Source of the DNA: JBBQNJ01 sp038329845
Lineage (GTDB): Bacteria > Planctomycetota > Phycisphaerae > Tepidisphaerales > Tepidisphaeraceae
DNA length: 12,353 nt
Assembly: GCA_038329845.1 (NCBI GenBank)
Contig: JBBQNJ010000105.1
Span: 1-12,353 of the forward strand
Direction of reading: 5' to 3'
Shown here: positions 1 through 5,332 of the stretch, one piece after another
Layout of the letters: each line of letters starts with the position of its first letter
Numbering within the stretch: the stretch's first letter is position 1
Program-made: the position numbers and the translations under genes
The notes under the pieces: model-generated
Databases searched by the model: none
Told to the model about the DNA's origin: nothing
Seen by the model: only the letters and a program-made list of their open reading frames with translations

Positions 1-73
1 GATGACCTTTGACCGCCTCGATCGCAACACGCGCCTTGATCGCCGATGAAAACCTACGACGTTGCCCACTCAT
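1..73 (-). CDS. IS3-family transposase OrfA, N-terminal fragment (runs off window)
   Basis: Read on the minus strand from the ATG at 73-71, the sequence encodes MSGQRRRFSSAIKARVAIEA followed by VKGH, then leaves the window. Basic residues followed by a (R/K)RRF-x3-(F/I)KA+VA(L/I)EA pattern open the helix-turn-helix OrfA protein of IS3-family elements, which binds the element ends and is fused by frameshift to the DDE OrfB. A GGGAG Shine-Dalgarno (complement of 81-85) lies 7 nt before the ATG, supporting this start. Only 24 codons are visible, so subgroup and integrity cannot be judged. Its 5' side points at the truncated beta-repeat gene, as expected if the element inserted into that gene. 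The match is from memory of the family; no search was run. Confidence 0.72.
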   Translation of the reverse strand, partial: MSGQRRRFSSAIKARVAIEAVKGH

Positions 74-105
74 GATTCATCTCCCGTTTCAGGCCGACGA
101 ATCCA
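1..105 (-). mobile_element. End of an IS3-family insertion sequence
   Basis: The partial orfA reads leftwards, and on the minus strand the sequence from 105 begins TGGATTCGTCGGCCTGAAAC. IS3-family elements usually end in 5'-TG...CA-3' and start their orfA a few tens of bases inside, so an end near 105 fits. The exact boundary is inferred and could lie anywhere from about 105 to 125, because the opposite end and the target duplication are outside the window. The junction is followed by a perfect 10-bp palindrome, GGGCGCGCCC (112-121). Confidence 0.55.
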
Positions 106-126
106 CCTTAAGGGCGCGCCCAGTTT

Positions 127-2451
127 TTGGGGAGCACTTCAAACGGCGTGTTGTTCTTCGAAAACGGCAGCAGCACCCCCTTCACCTTCGGAACCGGGCT
201 GACTCTCCAAGGCACCGGCCCGGTGATGTTCACGCAAAACCAAAGTTCCAAGTTCGGCGCCAAGATGATCGTGAGCGGTGCCCAATCCGCCTTCACCGGG
301 GGGTTCCAAGTGACCGGCGACGCTCGCCGTGAAGCCTTCCTCGAAGTCAAGGGTGCCGATCGCCTCGGCTCCGGTGCCGCCTCCGTGATCGGCATCGGCG
401 GACGCATCGCCTACGGCTGGGGCGCCCAGACCCCCGTGTCCGGCCTCGCCGCCGGCGTCACCGCCGGCGACGGCGGGGTGATCGACCTCGACGGCACCCT
501 CGGCGCCAGCAAGGACCGCTTCATCATCCAATCCAAAGGCATCCTGCGCGGCTCCTCGAGCCAGCTCGGGGGAATCAACCGCGTCAGCTCCTTCAGCGCC
601 GTTCCGACCGGCCCCGAAGCCGTCCTCAACGCCGGCGCGATCATCGCCAGCACCACAAACACCACCAGCGCCACCCTCTCAGGTCTGGGGACCAGCTCCG
701 ATCTGCTCTTCGGCCTGGGAATGGATTTCAACAACGCCGCGTTCACGATCTCCGTCGGAGACTCAACCCCTTGGCGCGGATTCGCCAACGACGGCAACAC
801 CGGCAGCACCAATGACGTGGTCCGCAAGCTCCAAGCCGGCACGATCACCCTCAATACCGGCGGCGGAACGTTCGACGAACTCGAGTTCCGAAGCCAGGGC
901 CGGGCGTACAGCAACTATGGCGGAACCCCCGGGTCATGGAACGGCGGCTACGCGTATCAACCGCTGGTGCTTGGCAACAACGCCACCAAACCGACCTTCA
1001 CCAAAGTCGGCGCCGGCGATGTCGCAGCGCGGGTCTACGGCGAACTCGATCTCGACGCCGCCGATGTCGGGGCGACATTTTCCAAGTACATCGTCTCCGA
1101 GCGGGGGGTGCTGCTCACCAGCCGCACCAATGCCATCAACGGCAAAGACGTGGAACTTGAAGGCGGTGTTCTCGCCATCGATCCCGGTCGCCGCGGCAAC
1201 ACCGGTAGCATGTCCGACTCGGTCGGAACCCTCTCGGTGGCCCTGCAAAGCCGGATCTACGCCGCCAAGAAGACAACCGGCTCTCCGGTCACCCTCTCAA
1301 TCGGAACCCTTACCCGCACCGGCAACGCCCTGGCCCTGATCTCCAACGCCACCTCCGGCCAACTCGGCAGCGACGAGCAGATCGTCCTGCCTGCCGCCGC
1401 CAAACGCGGCAAGCTGCTCGATCCGTATCTGGTCTCGACGGGTAATCTTCTCACGCTCGATGGCTCGAATCGCGTCATCGCCGTGACCTACGACGCCGGC
1501 TGGGGCGATGGCAACGTCGTCAGCGTCTCTGGTGCCGTCGCCGGACCGGTCAGCGCCGATTCGATCCGCGTCACCGGCTCGCTCAGCGGCTCCGGCACGA
1601 TCAATCTCGGCATCCTACCCGATTCATCTCAGGCCGCCCGCGCGGAGATACTCTCGACTGTGAACGGCGGTGTAAACATCCCCCACGACGTGAACGCAAG
1701 CACCTCCGAACTGATCTTCGTTCAGGACACCGGCACCACCCGCTCGACCACCTTCCAAGGCAACGTCACCGCCGCCGGGCTGACCAAGGGCGGCAACAGC
1801 ATTGCCATCCTCAGTGGTTCGACCAACAACATCAGCGGCAACGCGACCGTCTGGGACGGGTCGCTGCGGATCGCCGGTGGCAGCGGCCTGAACGATTCGG
1901 TCATCGTCACCGTCGGCGGCGATGGAATGTTCGACCTGCAAGATGTCTCGGGCAACACTGAGACCGTCTCCGGACTTCGCGGCGTGGGCGCGGTGTCCAT
2001 CGCCACCGGCAAGACGCTCAAGACCTCGGCGCTCAAGGCCGGCGACGTGAATGGCTCGGCTGCTGGTACGTTGTCCGTCAACCCCGCCGGATCGGCCAAG
2101 CTCCAACTCGCCGACAACGCCACGGTCGATCTGAACCTGGGAACCGCCTCGGATCTCGTCACGTTCGCCAGCGCTGGCGACTGGCTGGCCCTGGGCGCCA
2201 ACCTCACGCTTGCGATCCACACGGATGACGGCTTCGATTACGGGCAGACTTACACGTTCCTTCACAATGTGACGACCACCGGCCTGGCTTTCTCGAGCGT
2301 GACCGGCCTCGACGGCTCGCATGACGCGGTTATCACCCACGCCGGCAACGATTACCAGGTGAGCTTCAACGTGATCCCCGAGCCGGCCGGACTCGGCGCC
2401 GCGTGGCTGCTCGGGCTGCTGGCCCTGCGTCGTCGCCGCACGCTCGCGTAG
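127..2451 (+). CDS. Autotransporter-type beta-strand repeat protein with PEP-CTERM tail, 5'-truncated
   Basis: A Gly/Ser/Thr/Asn-rich protein of about 774 residues with no cysteine that I can see, built of short beta strands typical of extracellular beta-helix proteins. Residues about 540-585 (LTKGGNSIAILSGS..., then WDGSLRIAGG) match the autotransporter-associated beta-strand repeat pattern LTK-G-G-L-LSG-N-x-G-x-L-I. The C-terminus is a textbook PEP-CTERM signal: VIPEP at 749-753, a hydrophobic stretch (GLGAAWLLGLLAL), then RRRR. Such tails are normally cut by an exosortase after Sec export and anchor secreted proteins. The N-terminus is odd: the frame is open only from 112, the nominal start at 127 is TTG with no clear Shine-Dalgarno, there is no signal peptide, and the sequence begins in mid beta-repeat. 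The real 5' part is probably lost or separated by the adjoining IS3 element, so this is likely a non-functional remnant. Confidence is high for coding and PEP-CTERM, low for the start. Confidence 0.8.
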   Translation: MGSTSNGVLFFENGSSTPFTFGTGLTLQGTGPVMFTQNQSSKFGAKMIVSGAQSAFTGGFQVTGDARREAFLEVKGADRLGSGAASVIGIGGRIAYGWGAQTPVSGLAAGVTAGDGGVIDLDGTLGASKDRFIIQSKGILRGSSSQLGGINRVSSFSAVPTGPEAVLNAGAIIASTTNTTSATLSGLGTSSDLLFGLGMDFNNAAFTISVGDSTPWRGFANDGNTGSTNDVVRKLQAGTITLNTGGGTFDELEFRSQGRAYSNYGGTPGSWNGGYAYQPLVLGNNATKPTFTKVGAGDVAARVYGELDLDAADVGATFSKYIVSERGVLLTSRTNAINGKDVELEGGVLAIDPGRRGNTGSMSDSVGTLSVALQSRIYAAKKTTGSPVTLSIGTLTRTGNALALISNATSGQLGSDEQIVLPAAAKRGKLLDPYLVSTGNLLTLDGSNRVIAVTYDAGWGDGNVVSVSGAVAGPVSADSIRVTGSLSGSGTINLGILPDSSQAARAEILSTVNGGVNIPHDVNASTSELIFVQDTGTTRSTTFQGNVTAAGLTKGGNSIAILSGSTNNISGNATVWDGSLRIAGGSGLNDSVIVTVGGDGMFDLQDVSGNTETVSGLRGVGAVSIATGKTLKTSALKAGDVNGSAAGTLSVNPAGSAKLQLADNATVDLNLGTASDLVTFASAGDWLALGANLTLAIHTDDGFDYGQTYTFLHNVTTTGLAFSSVTGLDGSHDAVITHAGNDYQVSFNVIPEPAGLGAAWLLGLLALRRRRTLA

Positions 2452-2534
2452 CCTCAGAGCGATCTTTCGTCTCGCCGTCCGCCTTCGCGCCGAATCCAAC
2501 GGCACGGAGGCGGTCTTCGCGGCCGCTTCGGTGC

Positions 2535-2560
2535 GCCGACGGCCCGTCGGCTCTTTCTCT
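2535..2560 (+). terminator. Hairpin followed by pyrimidine/T-rich tract, probable terminator of the PEP-CTERM gene
   Basis: GCCGACG (2535-2541) pairs perfectly with CGTCGGC (2545-2551) around a 3-nt loop, followed by TCTTTCTCT (2552-2560). It lies 84 nt after the stop of the PEP-CTERM gene on the same strand. The tail is T-rich but interrupted by C, so termination strength is uncertain. Confidence 0.55.
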
Positions 2561-2642
2561 CATCCCGACGGGGACGTCGGTGTTCTCAGTCATGCTGGCG
2601 ACCCCATCAGCGCTCTCCGGAACGCCGACGCCCTCGTCGGCG
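2535..2642. repeat. Three tandem near-identical hairpins (CCGACG-loop-CGTCGG)
   Basis: Three inverted repeats share one core: 2535-2541/2545-2551 (GCCGACG/CGTCGGC, loop 3 nt), 2565-2570/2575-2580 (CCGACG/CGTCGG, loop 4 nt) and 2623-2630/2635-2642 (CGCCGACG/CGTCGGCG, loop 4 nt). They are spaced about 30 and 58 nt apart and each is followed by a T-containing stretch. They may be a terminator array or copies of a small palindromic repeat dispersed in the genome. Confidence 0.65.
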
Positions 2643-2650
2643 CTTTATTC
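2623..2650 (+). terminator. Third hairpin with short T-rich tail, possible secondary terminator
   Basis: An 8-bp perfect stem, CGCCGACG (2623-2630) with CGTCGGCG (2635-2642), has a CCCT loop and is followed by CTTTATTC. It is the strongest stem of the three in this intergenic region, but its T tract is short and impure. It could act as a back-up terminator ahead of the NADAR gene. Confidence 0.4.
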
Positions 2651-2801
2651 TGAAACCGTGGCGGGAAACTAAGGGATAACTCAGGCCATCATCCCATTGA
2701 CGTCGCTCGCCGTTGCCCCCAAGATCGAATTCCCCGCGCGGTATGTGCGTGTGTTGCGGCCATGCCACCGGGGGAATATTGCCACTGGAAAGTGAATTTT
2801 C

Positions 2802-3650
2802 ATGGACGAGCGCCAAGTCGAAATCGAGGGAAAGACCTATATTTTTGACGGGAAAGGTTGGTACGAGTCGCGGACGTTCATGGAGCCGCCGGATGGGCTG
2901 CTGAACCGGCTGCATAGCCTGTACGGCACCGGTCCCGGCCAAGGCCCGGTTCGCACGCGATCAGCGCGGCCCGCTAAGCCGGCCGCGGGATCCCGCCGCC
3001 GCGGCAGCAGCAGCGCCAGGTCAATCGCGCTTGCCGCGGCGGCCTCGCGATCGGTCGAGCCCGCCGGACCGCCCATCGAGACCTTCGACGGCGATCATGC
3101 GTTTCTGGCCAGCGATTTCCCCGCGACCGTTCACCTCGATCGCCAGCCCTACCCCAGCGCCCAGGCGGCCTTCGACGAGGCCCGGCGGCTGCACGAATTG
3201 CGCCGGCCCGGCTCTCGCCGGGATTGGGAGCGTCAGCGGGCCAACCTCATGGAGCGTTGCCTCGGTTCGAAGTTCGCCGATCCGCAACTGCGAAGCCGCC
3301 TGCTCGAAACGCAAAACCGCGCGTTGATCTTCAAAGGCCCCGGCGCTGATCCCTTCTGGGGAATCGTCGATGGTGCCGGAGAAAATGCCCTTGGCCAATT
3401 GCTGATGAAACTGCGCGAGCGTCTGGCGCGTCACTACTGCACGCTCGACGATGACCAGATCGCCCAGGACCTGCGTTACTACGCGGAGGAAAATCGCCTG
3501 ATCGCCGATGAGGCGCTGATCGCCGATTGTTGCTGGCAAAAAATCAGCGCTCTGCGGGCCGTCGATGATGAAATCGCGGCGCCGGCATGGACAGCAATCT
3601 GCGCCCGGCGGCAGCGCCTTCTCGACGCCGCGGCCGACGGTGCCCTTTGA
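2802..3650 (+). CDS. NADAR / YbiA-like domain protein with unique N-terminal module
   Basis: 282 residues in three parts. Residues 1-40 (VEIEGKTYIFDGKGWYESRT...) form a small hydrophobic/aromatic module I do not recognise. Residues about 45-88 are an Arg/Ala/Ser/Pro-rich linker. Residues about 92-215 resemble the NADAR (YbiA, DUF1768) fold: FDGDHAFLASDFPATVHLD, then YPS at 117-119, an LMERCLGSKFADPQLRSRLL helix pair, and the strong signature FWGIVDGAGENALGQLLMKL at 185-204. NADAR proteins are N-glycosidases: E. coli YbiA-type members act on riboflavin-pathway intermediates, and others remove ADP-ribose from guanine as antitoxins to DarT-type toxins. The usual FLSNF is FLASDF here, and the conserved Glu of the YPTxEH motif is Gln121, so activity or substrate may differ. 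The gene probably shares a transcript with the oxidoreductase 10 nt downstream. Confidence is good for the fold, low for the substrate. Confidence 0.75.
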   Translation: MDERQVEIEGKTYIFDGKGWYESRTFMEPPDGLLNRLHSLYGTGPGQGPVRTRSARPAKPAAGSRRRGSSSARSIALAAAASRSVEPAGPPIETFDGDHAFLASDFPATVHLDRQPYPSAQAAFDEARRLHELRRPGSRRDWERQRANLMERCLGSKFADPQLRSRLLETQNRALIFKGPGADPFWGIVDGAGENALGQLLMKLRERLARHYCTLDDDQIAQDLRYYAEENRLIADEALIADCCWQKISALRAVDDEIAAPAWTAICARRQRLLDAAADGAL

Positions 3651-3660
3651 GGAGCCAACG

Positions 3661-4620
3661 ATGAACGCGATCCGCATCCACCAATTCGGCGGTCCTGAGG
3701 TGCTGCGATACGAGCAGGTCCCCGACCCGGTTCCCGCCGAGGGGCAGATTCTCATTCGCGCCCACGCCATCGGCGTCAACCCGGTCGAGACCTACATCCG
3801 CGCCGGCCGTTACGGCGAGCGCGACTTCCCATTCATCCCCGGCTCGGATGTCGCCGGGATCATCGAAGTCGTCGGCCCCGGCGTGAAGGATTTCTCCCCC
3901 CATCAGCGCGTCTACACCGCCGGCACGTTCAGCGGCGCCTATGCCGAAAAAGTCCTATGCACACCGGCGCAGACTCACCGCCTGCCCGGCGGGGTGGATT
4001 TCGACGCCGGTGCCGCGCTGGGCGTTCCCTACGCCACGGCCTATCGCGCCCTGATCCACCGCGCCCGGGCGCAAGCGGGCGAGACGATCCTCGTCCACGG
4101 CGGATCCGGCGGTGTCGGGATTGCGGCCATCCAGATCGCCCGCGCCGCCGGAATGCGCGTGCTGGCGACGGCCGGAACCGAACGCGGGCGCAAGCTGATC
4201 CTCGAACAAGGCGCCCACGAAGGGTTTGACCACACCGCCAAGGATTATGATCAAAAAATCATGCAATCGACCGGCGGGCGAGGAGTGGATGCGATCCTCG
4301 AAATGCTGGCCAATGTCAACTTGTCTAAGGATCTCGAGATGCTGGCGACATTTGGGCGCATAGTGGTGATCGGCAGCCGCGGAAAAATCGAGATCGATCC
4401 GCGCCAGACCATGCGCCGCGACGCCGACATTCGCGGGATGATCTTGAATCACGCCACGCCGGCCGAACTCGCGTCGATCCACGCCGCCTTGATCGCGGGC
4501 TTGGAAAACCAGACACTGCGGCCGGTGATCGGCGAAAAAATCCCGCTCGCCGAAGCATCGCGTGCCCATGAAAGGGTCATCCAAGGCCCATCGCACGGCA
4601 AAATCGTGCTGATCCGCTGA
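3661..4620 (+). CDS. Quinone oxidoreductase (zeta-crystallin-like, MDR superfamily)
   Basis: A 319-residue NADPH-dependent oxidoreductase of the zinc-free quinone reductase branch of medium-chain dehydrogenases. The N-terminus MNAIRIHQFGGPEVLRYEQV is the classic family opening. GSDVAG (61-66) lies in the catalytic domain, and the Rossmann motif HGGSGGVG (146-153) with the following ATAGT region binds the nucleotide. No structural-zinc cysteine cluster is visible, and the protein ends at KIVLIR as usual, so it is full length. The start at 3661 is chosen because GAGGAG (3649-3654) sits 6 nt upstream and homologues begin here; a longer open frame from 3565 overlaps the previous gene. The 10-nt gap after the NADAR gene, with the Shine-Dalgarno overlapping that gene's stop codon, indicates translational coupling. 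The family reduces quinones or enals; the exact substrate cannot be read. Confidence 0.93.
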   Translation: MNAIRIHQFGGPEVLRYEQVPDPVPAEGQILIRAHAIGVNPVETYIRAGRYGERDFPFIPGSDVAGIIEVVGPGVKDFSPHQRVYTAGTFSGAYAEKVLCTPAQTHRLPGGVDFDAGAALGVPYATAYRALIHRARAQAGETILVHGGSGGVGIAAIQIARAAGMRVLATAGTERGRKLILEQGAHEGFDHTAKDYDQKIMQSTGGRGVDAILEMLANVNLSKDLEMLATFGRIVVIGSRGKIEIDPRQTMRRDADIRGMILNHATPAELASIHAALIAGLENQTLRPVIGEKIPLAEASRAHERVIQGPSHGKIVLIR

Positions 4621-4658
4621 TCCCCGATCCCAACCCCAACGCCGCGACCGATGCGCAT

Positions 4659-4694
4659 AAAAAAACCCCGTAGGCGTGGGTGAGACCTACGGGG
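4659..4694 (-). terminator. Strong rho-independent terminator for the Nfu_N-like gene (minus strand)
   Basis: CCCCGTAGG (4666-4674) and CCTACGGGG (4686-4694) form a perfect 9-bp stem with an 11-nt loop. On the minus strand the hairpin is followed directly by seven T residues (complement of A 4659-4665), the classic intrinsic-terminator layout. It lies about 115 nt past the stop of the minus-strand gene. The plus-strand side has no T run, so it works mainly for leftward transcripts. Confidence 0.88.
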
Positions 4695-4714
4695 TAAGGA
4701 GGGAAGAACTTTGT

Positions 4715-4745
4715 ACCTGTATTACGCCGCACAACCGATACAGGT
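4715..4745. repeat. Perfect 8-bp inverted repeat (possible RNA hairpin or operator)
   Basis: ACCTGTAT (4715-4722) and ATACAGGT (4738-4745) are exact reverse complements separated by 15 nt. The repeat lies in the convergent intergenic region between the two terminators. There is no adjacent U tract, so it is not itself an obvious terminator. Confidence 0.45.
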
Positions 4746-4747
4746 TC

Positions 4748-4766
4748 TCTGGTTCCCCAGATTTTT
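4748..4766 (+). terminator. Weak rho-independent terminator after the oxidoreductase gene
   Basis: TCTGG (4748-4752), TTCC loop, CCAGA (4757-4761), then TTTTT (4762-4766). The stem has only 5 bp but a clean U tract follows. It lies 128 nt after the oxidoreductase stop on the same strand. Confidence 0.4.
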
Positions 4767-4808
4767 CCAGATTGCCAAGATCGTTTTTACATATCCTTTT
4801 GCAAACGC

Positions 4809-5114
4809 TTAACTTGCCGATAAAACGCGCCGCACCGCTTTTTTAATATCGGCCCAGCGGGCCTCGGAACTTTTGTTCACTGTCACGAAGTCGCTCAAGA
4901 AGAGCAAACTTCGTACCCCGGGAATCTCAAAAATACGCCGCCCGAGCGGGTCATCGACGGCCGCGGCCGGAAAAAAATAGCTCCTCGGCTCGATGGCAAT
5001 AACCTGATCCAATACGAACTTCAGGGCATTGGGGTTCGGGGTCGGCTGAATCTCGATCACCCGATAAGGCACATCCGGCTCCATCCGAGCGTTGGGCGAA
5101 GAATAGCGTCCCAT
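4809..5114 (-). CDS. Stand-alone Nfu/NifU N-terminal domain protein
   Basis: About 101 residues. IEIQPTPNPNALKFVLDQVI, then PLGRRIFEIPGVRSLLFLSDFVTVNK, is the signature of the Nfu N-terminal domain (PF08712-type): TPNPNALKF near the start, then PLA-x-LF-IPGV-x-FF-SDFVTV. In full Nfu proteins this domain precedes a CxxC domain that carries an Fe-S cluster. Here that domain is absent and I see no cysteine, so the protein cannot hold a cluster alone and may be an accessory or targeting partner. I chose the ATG at 5114, which has a GGA about 8 nt upstream; an ATG at 5084 also works, and a longer frame from a TTG at 5180 is unlikely. It is divergent from the phosphatase gene and ends before a strong terminator. 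Confidence 0.82.
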   Translation of the reverse strand: MGRYSSPNARMEPDVPYRVIEIQPTPNPNALKFVLDQVIAIEPRSYFFPAAAVDDPLGRRIFEIPGVRSLLFLSDFVTVNKSSEARWADIKKAVRRVLSAS

Positions 5115-5259
5115 TAAGGTTCCGCAAGCCGTCTGAGCCACAATTCTTAAAAAAAATGCGCCAGACTGAACCCTCGACAAAATTCCTTACGATAAGCCCC
5201 TCCGTCCTCGCCGCCCGTTCGTCCCCGCCGCCACTCCGTCCCTCCGCCACTTCGTCCCA

Positions 5260-5287
5260 TTGTCCCGCCCCGCCCCATCCCTACAAT
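5260..5287 (+). promoter_or_regulatory. Candidate sigma-70-type promoter for the phosphatase(-helicase) unit
   Basis: TTGTCC (5260-5265), a 16-nt spacer and TACAAT (5282-5287), against consensus TTGACA and TATAAT: 4/6 and 5/6 matches. Transcription would begin near 5294, giving a leader of about 40 nt to the ATG at 5333. This argues against the longer upstream frames being translated. Confidence 0.5.
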
Positions 5288-5332
5288 CGACCACGGCTCA
5301 TGGATGATCAACGCAACAGCGGTGGAGCGGCG

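Larger units (their letters stand above)
2452..2801. other. Non-coding region between the PEP-CTERM gene and the NADAR gene
   Basis: This 350-base stretch has no convincing gene; small overlapping frames lack Shine-Dalgarno sites and recognisable content. Its left half holds three hairpins sharing the stem core CCGACG/CGTCGG (2535-2551, 2565-2580, 2623-2642), annotated separately. A weak promoter candidate for the NADAR gene is TTGACG (2697-2702), 17-nt spacer, CAAGAT (2720-2725). The -35 is good and the -10 is poor, so I give it low weight. The NADAR start at 2802 has only a weak purine stretch (GGAAAG, about 2788-2793) upstream. Confidence 0.6.

Noticed and set aside
1624..2505. Long open frame on the minus strand opposite the PEP-CTERM gene
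   Set aside because: High-GC shadow of the forward gene; Arg/Gly/Val-rich with no recognisable domain and no Shine-Dalgarno.
2713..2904. Small forward frame beginning MPPRSNSPRGMCVCCGHATG
   Set aside because: It overlaps the NADAR start, has no Shine-Dalgarno, and its CxCC-like motif is short and probably chance.
2802..3650. DarT-NADAR toxin-antitoxin pair
   Set aside because: No DarT-like ADP-ribosyltransferase is encoded next to the NADAR gene; both neighbours are identified as other families.
3565..3660. Longer N-terminus for the quinone oxidoreductase
   Set aside because: It would overlap the NADAR gene; the family start MNAIRIHQFGG and a strong Shine-Dalgarno both place the start at 3661.
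5156..5332. Longer N-terminus for the phosphatase from 5156 or 5300
   Set aside because: The Pro/Ser-rich translation is unlike any domain, the promoter candidate lies inside it, and only the ATG at 5333 has a good Shine-Dalgarno.
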